Source: JAOPZW01 sp963807305 (GTDB taxonomy: Bacteria; Actinomycetota; Thermoleophilia; Solirubrobacterales; Solirubrobacteraceae). From it: DNA of 64,000 nt. Shown piece after piece: positions 17,161 through 25,775 of this stretch. The stretch's first letter is position 1, and each line of letters opens with the position of its first letter. Under the pieces are notes generated by a model. It was not told the DNA's origin. It ran no database searches and saw only the letters and a list, made by a program, of their open reading frames with translations. Made by a program: the position numbers and the translations under genes. The stretch is from the NCBI GenBank assembly GCA_963807305.1, contig CAWEBN010000008.1:372001-436000 (forward strand). The letters run 5' to 3'.

Positions 17161-18723
17161 ATGACGTGGCAGCCCGAGCTCGACGAGCTGCGCCGCCGCG
17201 AGGAGCTCGCGCGCGAGATGGGCGGGCCCGAGCGCGTCGCGCGCCAGCACGCCGCCGGCAAGCTCACCGTGCGCGAGCGCGTGGAGCGCCTGCTCGACGC
17301 CGGCAGCTTCCACGAGACCGGGGCGCTGGCGGGCAAGGGCGAGTACGACGCCGCGGGCGAGCTGACGGGCTTCCTGCCGGCCAACGCGGTCGTCGGTCAG
17401 GGCCGCATCGACGGGCGCCGCGCGGTGGTCCAGGCCGACGACTTCACGGTCCGCGGCGGAGCGGCCGACGCCGCCATCTGGGAGAAGATGGTGTGGGCCG
17501 AGCGCGCCGCCCACGAGCTGCGCGTGCCGCTCGTGCGCCTGGTCGACGGCACGGGCGGCGGGGGCAGCGTCAAGACGCTCGAGACCATGGGCTTCTCCTA
17601 CGTCCCGCCGCTGCCGGGGTTCGACCTGGTGGTAGAGAACCTGTCGCGCGTCCCCGTCGTCGCCGCCGCGCTCGGGCCATGTGCCGGGCTCGGCGCCGCG
17701 CGCGTCGTCCTCAGCCACTTCAGCGTCATCGTGCGCGGCAGCGCCCAGCTGTTCGTCGCGGGGCCGCCGGTCGTCGCCGCGGCCATGGGCGAGTCGCCGG
17801 ACAAAGAGGCGCTCGGCGGCGCCCGCGCGCAGACGCGCGCCGGCGCGGTCGACAACGAGGCGGCCGACGAGGACGACGCGCTGGATCAGCTGCGCCGCTT
17901 CCTGGCCTACCTGCCGGGCAGCGCCTGGGAGGTACCGCCGATCGCCGCGAGCAGCGATCCGGTCGACCGGCGCGAGGAGGAGCTGCTGGCCATCGTCCCG
18001 CGCGAGCGCCGCCGGACCTACCGGATGCGCCGCGTGCTCGAGCTCGTCCTCGACGCCGGCTCGGTCTTCGAGCTCGGCGCGCGCTTCGGGCGCTCGATCG
18101 TCACCTGCCTCGCCCGTCTGGACGGGCGCCCGGTCGGCGTCTTGGCCTCCGACCCCAACCACTACGCCGGCGGGCTGACCGCCGACGCGTCGGACAAGCT
18201 CGCGCGCTTCGTCGACATCTGCGACGCCTTTCGCCTTCCGGTCGTCAACTTCGTCGATCAGCCGGGCTTCGTCATCGGGACCGAGGCCGAGCGGGCGGGG
18301 ACGATGCGCCGCGGCGCGCGCGCGCTGGCCGCCGTGCACCAGGCGCGCACGCCGTGGTGCTCGGTGCTCGTGCGCAAGGTCTACGGCGTCGCGGGCGCGG
18401 GCCACGGCGACGGCTCGCGCCTGAACCTGCGCTTTGCATGGCCCAGCGGCGACTGGGGCTCGCTGCCGATCGACGGCGGCATCGAGGCGGCGTATCGGCG
18501 CGAGCTGGAGGCCGCGGAGGATCCCCTGGCGCTGCGCGCCGAGATCGAGGCGCGCCTGAACGCCGTGCGCTCGCCCTTCCGCACGGCCGAGCGCTTCAGC
18601 GTCGAGGAGATCGTCGATCCTCGCGACACGCGCCCCCTGCTGTGCGACTGGGCGGCGCGCGCCCACGAGCTCGTCGCGCTCGACGCCGGCCATGGCCCGG
18701 TGGCGCGCGGCACGAGGCCGTGA
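17161..18723 (+). CDS. acyl-CoA carboxylase carboxyltransferase (beta) subunit
   Basis: 520 residues. Typical of PCC/MCC beta subunits: GKLTVRERVERLLDAGSFHE at the N-terminus, LVDGTGGGGSVKTLETMG and GPCAGLGAARV in the first crotonase-like domain, and PNHYAGGLTADASDKLARFV, NFVDQPGFVIGTEAE and VRKVYGVAGAGH in the second. It transfers carboxyl from biotin to an acyl-CoA. No biotin-carboxylase/BCCP alpha gene is adjacent. Instead the stop overlaps the next gene by 4 bases (GTGA), coupling it to an amino-acid aldolase. The substrate is not determined. Confidence 0.92.
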   Translation: MTWQPELDELRRREELAREMGGPERVARQHAAGKLTVRERVERLLDAGSFHETGALAGKGEYDAAGELTGFLPANAVVGQGRIDGRRAVVQADDFTVRGGAADAAIWEKMVWAERAAHELRVPLVRLVDGTGGGGSVKTLETMGFSYVPPLPGFDLVVENLSRVPVVAAALGPCAGLGAARVVLSHFSVIVRGSAQLFVAGPPVVAAAMGESPDKEALGGARAQTRAGAVDNEAADEDDALDQLRRFLAYLPGSAWEVPPIAASSDPVDRREEELLAIVPRERRRTYRMRRVLELVLDAGSVFELGARFGRSIVTCLARLDGRPVGVLASDPNHYAGGLTADASDKLARFVDICDAFRLPVVNFVDQPGFVIGTEAERAGTMRRGARALAAVHQARTPWCSVLVRKVYGVAGAGHGDGSRLNLRFAWPSGDWGSLPIDGGIEAAYRRELEAAEDPLALRAEIEARLNAVRSPFRTAERFSVEEIVDPRDTRPLLCDWAARAHELVALDAGHGPVARGTRP

Positions 18724-19889
18724 ACCGCGCCGCGCTGGACCGCGCAACCGCCGCGCTCGACCCGCCCTTCGCGGTGGTCGACCTCGACGCCTTCGACGCC
18801 AACGCCGCCGACCTGCTGCGCCGCGCGGGGACGACCGCGCTGCGGCTGGCCTCGAAGTCGGTGCGCTGCCGCGCGCTGCAGCGCCGCGCGCTCGACGCCG
18901 GCTTTCGCGGGCAGCTGTGCTTCACGCTGCCCGAGGCGCTGTGGCTGGCCGGCCAGGGCTCCGACGATCTCGTCGTCGCCTATCCGACCGCCGATCGCGC
19001 GGCGCTGCACGCGCTGGCGGACGGCCCTCACCGCGACGCGATCACGGTGATGGTCGACAGCCGCGCCCACCTCGACCTCATCGAGGCGGCGGGCGGCGGC
19101 CCGGTGCGCGTGTGCCTCGACATCGACGCCGGCTGGTGGCCCCTGGGGGGTCGCATCAAGGTGGGCGTCAAGCGCTCGCCCGTGCGCACGCCCGAGCAGG
19201 GCGCCGCCCTCGCGGCCGACGCCGTGGCGCGCCCGGGCATCGAGCTCGTGGGCCTCATGGCCTACGAGGCGCACATCGCGGGCGTCGGCGACGCGCCGCC
19301 GGGGCGCCGCGCCTACGGTGCCGCGGTCCGCGCCATGCAGCGCGCGAGCGCGCGCGAGCTGGCCTCGCGGCGCGCGGCGGTCGTGGCAGCCGTGCGGCGC
19401 GTGCACGACCTGGACTTCGTCAACGGCGGCGGCACGGGCTCGGTCGAGCGCACGGCGGCCGAGGCGGCGGTCACCGAGGTCACCGCGGGGTCGGGCCTTT
19501 ACGGGCCGACGCTGTTCGACGCCTATCGCGCCTTCGACGTGCGCCCGGCGGCGCTCTTCGCCCTGCCCGTCGTGCGCAAGGCCTCCCCCGCGAGCGCGAC
19601 CGTCCTCGGCGGTGGCTACCTGGCCTCGGGCACCGGCGGGTCCGATCGGCTGCCGCGCCCGGTCCTGCCGGGCGGCCTGCGCCTGGACCGCGCCGAGGGA
19701 GCCGGCGAGGTGCAGACGCCGGTGCTCGGGCCGGGCGCGCGCGACCTCGCGCTCGGCGACCGGGTGTGGTTTCGTCACGCCAAGGCGGGCGAGCTGTGCG
19801 AGCGCTTCGCGAGCCTGCATCTCGTGCGCGGTGAGGAGATCGTCGACGAGGTGCCCACCTACCGAGGAGAGGGGCAGAGCTTCCTGTGA
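18720..19889 (+). CDS. PLP-dependent amino acid deaminase/aldolase (alanine-racemase N-domain type)
   Basis: 389 residues from GTG 18720, overlapping the previous stop. The alanine-racemase-like barrel carries the PLP lysine K46 in RLASKSVRC, and further on DIDAGWWPLGGRIKVGVKRS, FVNGGGTGSV and the C-terminal RHAKAGELCERF. This matches the DSD1/D-threonine-aldolase-like amino acid deaminase/aldolase family. The reaction is probably retro-aldol cleavage or deamination of a beta-hydroxy or D-amino acid. It is translationally coupled to genes on both sides. Confidence 0.85.
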   Translation: MNRAALDRATAALDPPFAVVDLDAFDANAADLLRRAGTTALRLASKSVRCRALQRRALDAGFRGQLCFTLPEALWLAGQGSDDLVVAYPTADRAALHALADGPHRDAITVMVDSRAHLDLIEAAGGGPVRVCLDIDAGWWPLGGRIKVGVKRSPVRTPEQGAALAADAVARPGIELVGLMAYEAHIAGVGDAPPGRRAYGAAVRAMQRASARELASRRAAVVAAVRRVHDLDFVNGGGTGSVERTAAEAAVTEVTAGSGLYGPTLFDAYRAFDVRPAALFALPVVRKASPASATVLGGGYLASGTGGSDRLPRPVLPGGLRLDRAEGAGEVQTPVLGPGARDLALGDRVWFRHAKAGELCERFASLHLVRGEEIVDEVPTYRGEGQSFL

Positions 19890-20536
19890 GCATCGAGGAC
19901 GAGAAGCGCGCCGCGGCCGAGGCCGCCGCCGAGCTGGTGCAGGACGGGATGCGCGTCGGCCTGGGCACCGGGTCGACCGTCGCCTATCTGCTCCCGGCGC
20001 TCGCGCAGCGTCGCCTGACGATCCGCTGCGTGGCGACGTCGCCGGCCACCGAGCACCGGGCCGAGGAGCTCGGGCTGGTCGTCGAGCCGTTCGAGACCCT
20101 CGACGCGCTGGACATCGCCATCGACGGCGCCGACCAGGTGGCGCCCGACGGCTGGGTCATCAAGGGGGGCGGCGGCGCGCACACGCGCGAGAAGGTCGTC
20201 GCGGCGGCCTCGGCACGATTTGTCGTCATCGCCTCGTCGGACAAGGTCGTCGACGCGCTCGGGCCCCCGGTGCCGCTCGAGCTGCTGAGCTTCGGCCTGC
20301 CGTCCACGCTGCGGCTGCTGGGCGAGGCGCGGGTGCGCCCCGCCACGCCTCCGTCGCCCGACAGCGGCGTGATCGCCGACTACCTCGGCGCCTTCGACGA
20401 CTCGCGCGCGCTGGCCGACCGGCTCGACCGGGTCCCCGGCGTCGTCGAGCACGGCCTGTTCCCGTCGACGATCGTCACCGACGTCCTCATCGCCCGCGGC
20501 GCGGAGGTCGAGCACCGCCACGTGGTCGCGACATGA
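19886..20536 (+). CDS. rpiA: ribose-5-phosphate isomerase A
   Basis: 216 residues from GTG 19886, which overlaps the preceding stop by 4 bases. RpiA motifs are all present: GLGTGSTVAYLLPAL, ATSPATEHRAEELGL, AIDGADQVAPDGWVIKGGGG, and ARFVVIASSDKVVDALG. It interconverts ribose 5-phosphate and ribulose 5-phosphate in the pentose phosphate pathway. It is the last gene of the three-gene coupled unit; linking rpiA to a carboxyltransferase and an amino-acid aldolase is unusual. Confidence 0.95.
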   Translation: MSIEDEKRAAAEAAAELVQDGMRVGLGTGSTVAYLLPALAQRRLTIRCVATSPATEHRAEELGLVVEPFETLDALDIAIDGADQVAPDGWVIKGGGGAHTREKVVAAASARFVVIASSDKVVDALGPPVPLELLSFGLPSTLRLLGEARVRPATPPSPDSGVIADYLGAFDDSRALADRLDRVPGVVEHGLFPSTIVTDVLIARGAEVEHRHVVAT

Positions 20537-20611
20537 CGGCGCACGACGCGCCGCCGGTTGCGCCGCCCCGGTGATTGCCGGTGGCGCAAGCGGGGCGCTA
20601 GCGTGAACACC

Positions 20612-21892
20612 ATGCCCGCCGACACCCGCCTCTGGCACGCCTTCGCCGACATGCACGCCGTCCGCGGCAACGAGTTCGTCATCGCCCGCGGTGATGGCGC
20701 CTACGTCTGGGACGAGGACGACAAGCGGTACCTCGACGGCACCGCGAGCCTGTGGTGCGTGAACGTCGGCCACGGCCGCGACGAGATCGTCGAGGCCGCC
20801 ATGGCGCAGATGCGCCAGCTCGCCAGCTACCAGACGTTCGGCGTCTTCGCCAATCGCCCGGCGCTCGACCTCGCCGAGCGCCTCGCCGACCTGGCCCCGC
20901 TCGACAACCCGCGCATCTTCCTCGGCTCCGGCGGGGGCGACGCCATCGACACGGCCGCCAAGCTGGCCCGGCGCTACTTCGCCGCGATCGGCACGCCCGA
21001 GCGCACGCACCTCATCTCGCGCTCGCAGGGCTATCACGGCACTCACGGCCTGGGCACGTCGATCGGCGGCATCCCCGCCAACCGCGAGGACGTCGGCCCG
21101 CTGGATCCGGACGCCTCGGTGGTGCCCTACGACTCGCTCGAGGCTCTCGAGGCCGAGATCGAGCGCGTCGGCGCCGGCCGCGTGGCCGCCGTCTTCGTCG
21201 AGCCCGTCATCGGCGCCGGCGGCGTGCGCCAGCCGGCGCCCGGCTACATCGAGGGCGTCGCCGACCTGTGCGCGCGCACCGGCGTGCTCTTCGTGTGCGA
21301 CTCGGTCATCGCCGGCTTCGGGCGCCTGGGCACCTGGTTCGGCATCGAGCGCTGGGACGTGGAGCCCGACATGATCACCTTCGCCAAGGGCGTGACCAGC
21401 GGCTACCTGCCGCTCGGCGGCGTCGTCGTCGGGGCCAAGGTCGCGGCGCCCTTCTGGGAGGACGGCGCCTGGTTCCGCCACGGCCCGACCTACTCCGGGC
21501 ACCCGACCGTGTGCGCCGCCGCGATGGCCAACCTCGACATCATCGAGCGCGAGGGGCTGCTCGACCGCGCGCGCGAGCTCGAGGACGAGATCGCATCGGC
21601 GCTGCGCCCCCTCGGCGACCACCCGCTGGTGGGCGAGATCCGCACCGGCATCGGCGCCCTGGGCGCGATCGCCTTCGCCGCCGAGGGGCTGGCCGAGGCA
21701 CCGGACCTGCCGGCGCGCCTGTTCGGCGCGCTGCGCGAGCGCGGCGTGCTGCTGCGCCCCCTGGGCGACGGGCTGGCCTTCTCGCCCGCGCTGGTCATCA
21801 CCCGCGAGCAGGTCGACCACGTCGCGGAGGTCGCGGGCGAGGCGCTGGAGGCCGTGGCGCGGGATGTGCCGGCGGCGGTGGGGGCGCGATAG
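20612..21892 (+). CDS. class III aminotransferase
   Basis: 426 residues from ATG 20612 (a GTG three codons earlier is possible). The PLP lysine is K259 in FAKGVTSGYLPLGGVVV, with upstream CDSVIAGFGRLGTWFGIERW and EPVIGAGGVRQPAPGYIEG. These are the hallmarks of omega-amino acid:pyruvate or taurine/diaminobutyrate-type transaminases. It transfers an amino group from an amine or omega-amino acid to a keto acid. The preceding gene is rpiA (75 bases upstream), with no metabolic partner nearby that fixes the substrate. Confidence 0.93.
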   Translation: MPADTRLWHAFADMHAVRGNEFVIARGDGAYVWDEDDKRYLDGTASLWCVNVGHGRDEIVEAAMAQMRQLASYQTFGVFANRPALDLAERLADLAPLDNPRIFLGSGGGDAIDTAAKLARRYFAAIGTPERTHLISRSQGYHGTHGLGTSIGGIPANREDVGPLDPDASVVPYDSLEALEAEIERVGAGRVAAVFVEPVIGAGGVRQPAPGYIEGVADLCARTGVLFVCDSVIAGFGRLGTWFGIERWDVEPDMITFAKGVTSGYLPLGGVVVGAKVAAPFWEDGAWFRHGPTYSGHPTVCAAAMANLDIIEREGLLDRARELEDEIASALRPLGDHPLVGEIRTGIGALGAIAFAAEGLAEAPDLPARLFGALRERGVLLRPLGDGLAFSPALVITREQVDHVAEVAGEALEAVARDVPAAVGAR

Positions 21893-21934
21893 CTGCTTTC
21901 GCGTTTCTCCGCGCTCCGCTTGCTTAGCTGCGTT

Positions 21935-22280
21935 GCGCTTACTGCCGCATCGAGGGAAAGGGAGTCGCGGCGGGCGGGGCGCCGGCGGCTCCGCGCGCGC
22001 CTTCGGTTCCCGACGCGGAGTTCCCGCGCACCTCACGCGTTCCCGGCGCGGAGTTCCGGCGCACCTCGTGCGCGTTTCGCAACACCGTTGACCGTCGGCG
22101 ACGGGGGGTGTGCACGTTTGACGGAGATTATTTAGGTCAATGTCGACCACCCCCTCTCCGCCAGTGCGGGAGGTGTTACGAAAGACGCAGGCTTTGTGCA
22201 CCAAGGCGCCCACGCACGAGGACGACGGCACGCGCCCCGACCACCGGACGCTCCTTTCCCCTCGGTGATGCTGTTTGCGC
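21935..22280. mobile_element. MITE-like GC-rich element with imperfect terminal inverted repeats
   Basis: This fills most of the 413-base convergent gap 21893-22305; no gene is visible there. Left end GCGCTTACTGCCGCATCGAG (21935 onward) and the reverse complement of the right end, GCGCAAACAGCATCACCGAG (22280 backward), match at about 22 of 30 ungapped positions. The 27 bases 21935-21961 recur exactly, inverted, at 63816-63842. The 17 bases 22258-22274 recur inverted at 39501-39517 and 63567-63583. Inside are two diverged 33-base tandem units (about 22008-22040 and 22041-22073). There is no transposase. Mobility is inferred from the end structure. Confidence 0.55.
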
Positions 22281-22305
22281 TGCGCAGAGAAGCCAGCCCG
22301 CGCGG

Positions 22306-23589
22306 TCAGACTCCAACGGCCCCGAACACGCGATCCGTGTAGGCATTCGAGAACACCCCGTCGGGGTCCATGCGCGCGCGGACGACCGCGAAGCGCTCCC
22401 ACTCCGGATAGCGCGGCGCCAGGGTCGCCGCGGTCTGGAAGTGGCGCTTGCCCCAGTGCGGGCGGCCGCCGTGCTCGTCGGCGATCGCCTCGACGGCACG
22501 GAAGTAGGGCTCCCACTCCATGCCCTTGAAGGCGTGGACGGCGATGTAGACGGTCTCGCGCTGATGGGCCGGGCTGAGCAGCGCGTCGTCGGGCGCCACG
22601 AAGCGCACCTCGACGGGGAAGTTGATCGCGTAGCGCTCGGCCGTGGATTTGATGGCCCGCACCGCGTCGGCGGCCACCGCCCGCGGTAGGGCGTACTCCA
22701 TCTCGGTGAAGCGGACGAGGCGCGGCGAGGCGAAGATGCGGTCGGAGCGATCGACGCGCGTGCTCGTGCCCGACAGGCGCGTCACGAGGCGATTGAGCGA
22801 CGGGATCGCACGCGGGAACGCGCGGCCGATGACGCACGCCAGCTGGAAGGCCCGGTTGGCCAGCAGGACGTCGTCGACCCAGGCGCGCCACTGCGGCCGC
22901 GGGCGCGGTGACTCGTCGACGGCGTCGTTGGTGCGCGTCAGCACATTGTCGGCGTGCGGGAAGACGAAGAACTCGAAGTGGCGATGCCCGTCGACGTGCG
23001 CGTCGAGTTCGTCGAGGACCTCGGCCAGCGCCATCGGCGCGTCGACGCCGCGCAGCGTGAAGGCGGGCACCGCCTGCAGGGTGACCTCGGTGACGACGCC
23101 CAGCGCGCCCACCGCGACGCGCGCCGCCCGGAGCTCCTCGCCGCCCTCCATCTCGACCACGTTGCCCGACGCGCTGACCAGGCGCAGCCCGCGCACCTGC
23201 GCGGAGAGGTTGCGCAGCGTGACGCCGGTGCCGTGCGTGGCCGTCGCGATCGCACCGGCGATCGACTGCTCGTCGATGTCGCCCAGGTTGGGCAGCGCCA
23301 GCCCGTGCTCGGCCAGCGCCTCGCTGAGGGCGTGCAGGCGCATGCCGGCCTCGACACGGACGAGACCGCTGCCCGGATCGGCGTCGAGCAGCGCGCCCAT
23401 GCGGTCGAGGCTCAGCAGCGTGCCGTCGGTGAGCGCCGCGGCCGTGAAGGAGTGACCGGAGCCCGCGACGCGCACGCCGCGCCGGGCCGCGACCGCGCGC
23501 TCGACGGCGCCCACGACATCCCCGACCGCGGCGGGCCGCTCGACCGCGGCGGGCTCGCAGCGCTGATCACCGGCCCAGTTGGTCCACAT
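22306..23589 (-). CDS. D-arabinono-1,4-lactone oxidase family FAD enzyme
   Basis: 427 residues from ATG 23589. The FAD-binding domain has the covalent-His motif VAGSGHSFTAAALTDGTLLS, IATATHGTG and GALGVVTEVTLQAVPAF. The C-terminal ALO domain has HWGKRHFQ and ERFAVVRARMDPDGVFSNAY. Enzymes of this group oxidise aldonolactones or alditols with oxygen. It starts 24 bases from the divergent rhodanese gene. The C-terminus lies 26 bases from the repeat element. Confidence 0.9.
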   Translation of the reverse strand: MWTNWAGDQRCEPAAVERPAAVGDVVGAVERAVAARRGVRVAGSGHSFTAAALTDGTLLSLDRMGALLDADPGSGLVRVEAGMRLHALSEALAEHGLALPNLGDIDEQSIAGAIATATHGTGVTLRNLSAQVRGLRLVSASGNVVEMEGGEELRAARVAVGALGVVTEVTLQAVPAFTLRGVDAPMALAEVLDELDAHVDGHRHFEFFVFPHADNVLTRTNDAVDESPRPRPQWRAWVDDVLLANRAFQLACVIGRAFPRAIPSLNRLVTRLSGTSTRVDRSDRIFASPRLVRFTEMEYALPRAVAADAVRAIKSTAERYAINFPVEVRFVAPDDALLSPAHQRETVYIAVHAFKGMEWEPYFRAVEAIADEHGGRPHWGKRHFQTAATLAPRYPEWERFAVVRARMDPDGVFSNAYTDRVFGAVGV

Positions 23590-23613
23590 GCGCGGCACGC
23601 TAGCGTGAGGCGG

Positions 23614-23949
23614 ATGATCGACTCCGACGAACCTCAGATCGAGGTGAGCGCCGAGCACACGGCGGATGCGCTGGCCGACGGCAGCGCCCAGGTCGTCGAC
23701 GTGCGGGAGGGCTACGAGCGCGTGGCGGGCCACATCCCCGGCAGCCGCCACATCGCTCTCGGGGACCTGGCCGCGGAGGCCGAGTCGCTCGATCGCGAGC
23801 GCCCGGTGATCTTCCAGTGTCACGTCGGCTCGCGCTCGCTGATGGCGGCCCAGGCCTTCCGGCAGGCCGGCTTCGACGCCTATTCGATGGCCGGTGGCCT
23901 GGAGCAGTGGGAGCAGGAGGGGCGCCCGGTCCAGACCGGCGGCGCCTGA
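23614..23949 (+). CDS. rhodanese-like domain protein
   Basis: 111 residues from ATG 23614. A single rhodanese domain: VVDVREGYERVAGHIPGSRH, then the active-site cysteine loop FQCHVGSRS, and YSMAGGLEQWEQEGRPV. It likely moves sulfane sulfur to a thiol acceptor in the cytoplasm. The active-site Cys is present, so it should be catalytically competent. A perfect hairpin follows the gene. Confidence 0.93.
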   Translation: MIDSDEPQIEVSAEHTADALADGSAQVVDVREGYERVAGHIPGSRHIALGDLAAEAESLDRERPVIFQCHVGSRSLMAAQAFRQAGFDAYSMAGGLEQWEQEGRPVQTGGA

Positions 23950-23957
23950 GAACGCGA

Positions 23958-23980
23958 AGGGCCCGCACCAGGCGGGCCCT
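23958..23980. terminator. bidirectional terminator hairpin
   Basis: AGGGCCCGC (23958-23966), loop ACCAG, and GCGGGCCCT (23972-23980) form a perfect 9-bp stem between the convergent rhodanese and cold-shock genes. It can serve both transcripts. Confidence 0.75.
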
Positions 23981-24004
23981 CCGGAAGCGCGCTGCAGCGG
24001 CGGC

Positions 24005-24208
24005 CTAGACCTTGGTGACGTTGACCGCCTTGGGACCCTTGTCGCCGGCCTCCTCCTCGTACGACACCCGTGCGCCCTCGGGCAACGAGCGGTAGCCGTC
24101 GCTGTTGATGCCGGTGTGATGCACGAAAAGGTCGCGGCTGCCCTCGTCGGGCGTGATGAAACCGAAGCCCTTGTCGTCGCTGAACCACTTCACAACGCCG
24201 GTAGGCAT
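24005..24208 (-). CDS. cold-shock protein (CspA family)
   Basis: 67 residues from ATG 24208, with GGAGGAAGGG ahead of it. The OB fold shows both RNA-binding motifs, KGFGFI and DLFVHH, in VVKWFSDDKGFGFITPDEG and RDLFVHHTGIN. It binds single-stranded RNA/DNA as a chaperone. About 155 bases separate it from the divergent cupin gene, room for the long 5' leader usual for csp genes. Confidence 0.96.
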   Translation of the reverse strand: MPTGVVKWFSDDKGFGFITPDEGSRDLFVHHTGINSDGYRSLPEGARVSYEEEAGDKGPKAVNVTKV

Positions 24209-24363
24209 TCCAGCCCTTCCTCCGTTGAATCTGTGCTGCGTGCGGAGGAAGCTGCTGCTGCCTGGACCCGACGCCTGCACTCCTCGCCGAGGTCAGCCCC
24301 CGGCCTGACGCGGCGCAAAATACCTCGGTGAGCGGCGGGGCGCAACAACCGTAAAGTGCAGGT

Positions 24364-24768
24364 ATGGACGACGTGATCACGGGCGACGGCTGGGCCGTCT
24401 CCACTCTCGACCGGCTGGGCGACGGACCCGGGTTTCGCAAGATCCGCACAGCGCTGGGCGTGACGGCATTTGGCATGAACGCGTTGGTGCTGCCGCCCGG
24501 CATAGAGACCGGGCGCCACTTCCACGAGCGCCAGCAGGAGGTCTACTTCCTGCACGCGGGGCGCATCGAGATGGAGTTCGGCGACGGCGCGACGCAGACG
24601 CTCGAGGCGGGCGGCATCGCGCGCGTCGACCCGTCGACGGTGCGCAAGATCCGCAACGTCGGCGACGGCGATGCGATCTACGTCGTGGTCGGCGGCGCCG
24701 ACGGCTACGTCGGGCGCGACGGGCACGTCCCCGGCGAGGACCAAGAGCACCACCAAGCGGCGCAGTGA
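24364..24768 (+). CDS. cupin-domain protein
   Basis: 134 residues. A single cupin with metal motif 1 (GRHFHERQQEVYFLHAGRIE; His, His, Glu) and motif 2 (GGIARVDPSTVRKIRNVG), in which the usual second-motif His is replaced by Ser or Arg. That replacement may weaken metal binding. The stop overlaps the threonine dehydratase start by 4 bases (GTGA), suggesting a linked function. The substrate is unknown. Confidence 0.85.
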   Translation: MDDVITGDGWAVSTLDRLGDGPGFRKIRTALGVTAFGMNALVLPPGIETGRHFHERQQEVYFLHAGRIEMEFGDGATQTLEAGGIARVDPSTVRKIRNVGDGDAIYVVVGGADGYVGRDGHVPGEDQEHHQAAQ

Positions 24769-25727
24769 CCGCGACCACGCCGCTGCCGATCTCGATCGAG
24801 GACGTGCACGCGGCCGCCGCGCGCCTCGACGGCGTCGCGCACCGCACGCCCCTGCTGCGCTCGCGCACGCTCGACGCGCGAGTCGGTTCCGCGATCGCTC
24901 TGAAGGCCGAGAACCTCCAGCGCGCAGGCGCCTTCAAGTTCCGCGGCGCCTTCAACGCCGTGTCCGCGCTGCGCCCCGACGGCGTGTGCACGGTCTCCTC
25001 GGGCAACCACGCCCAGGCGCTGGCCCTCGCCGCGCGCGAGCACGGGGCGCGGGCGACGATCCTCATGCCACGCGACGCGCCGGCGTCCAAGCGTGCCGCC
25101 ACCGAGGGCTACGGCGCGGAGGTCATCGAGTTCGACCGCTACGCCGACGACCGTGAGGCGCTCGCCCGCGCGCTCGCCGCCGAACGCGGGCTGACGCTCG
25201 TGCACCCCTACGACGAACCCTTCGTGATGGCCGGCCAGGGCACCGTCGGGCTCGAGCTCGCCGCCGACGTCGAGGACCTCGACACGGTGGTGGTCCCGGT
25301 CGGCGGCGGCGGGCTGATCGCCGGGGTGGCGACGGCGGTCAAGGCGCTGCGGCCGCAGGTGCGCGTGGTTGGTGTCGAGCCCGAGGCCGGCGACGACGTG
25401 GCGCGCTCGCTGCGTGCCGGCGAGCGCGTGTCGGTGGAGGTTCCCAAGACGATCGCCGACGGCCAGCAGGTCACCATCGCGGGCGAACTGACCTGGGAGG
25501 TGATCCGCGCGCTCGTCGACGACGTCGTCACCGTCAGCGATACCGAGATCGTCGACGCCATGCGACTGCTCTTCGAGCGCGTGAAGGTCGTGGCCGAGCC
25601 CAGCGGCGCGAGCGCTCTCGCCGCGGTGCTGGCCGGGCGCGCCCGCGCGCGCGGCGGCACGCTGGGCGTGGTCATCAGCGGCGGCAACGTCGACGCCTCG
25701 CGCTTCGCCGCCCTCACCGCGGCTTGA
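24765..25727 (+). CDS. threonine/serine ammonia-lyase (catabolic type)
   Basis: 320 residues from GTG 24765. A fold-type II PLP enzyme with K58 in GAFKFRGAFNA, the phosphate-binding loop VGGGGLIAG, and SSGNHAQALALAAREHGA. It ends without an ACT regulatory domain, so it belongs to the short catabolic TdcB/serine-racemase-like group rather than biosynthetic IlvA. It would deaminate threonine to 2-oxobutyrate; racemase activity is the alternative. It is coupled to the upstream cupin. Confidence 0.9.
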   Translation: MTATTPLPISIEDVHAAAARLDGVAHRTPLLRSRTLDARVGSAIALKAENLQRAGAFKFRGAFNAVSALRPDGVCTVSSGNHAQALALAAREHGARATILMPRDAPASKRAATEGYGAEVIEFDRYADDREALARALAAERGLTLVHPYDEPFVMAGQGTVGLELAADVEDLDTVVVPVGGGGLIAGVATAVKALRPQVRVVGVEPEAGDDVARSLRAGERVSVEVPKTIADGQQVTIAGELTWEVIRALVDDVVTVSDTEIVDAMRLLFERVKVVAEPSGASALAAVLAGRARARGGTLGVVISGGNVDASRFAALTAA

Positions 25728-25775
25728 TACGACATCCGCCGAGCCGGACCGCAGGCCCGCTCTACCGTGGCGGCC

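Noticed and set aside
18720..19889. Alanine racemase proper
   Set aside because: The PLP lysine context and the C-terminal RHAKAGELCERF segment fit the deaminase/aldolase branch, and the usual alanine-racemase catalytic Tyr domain is not evident.
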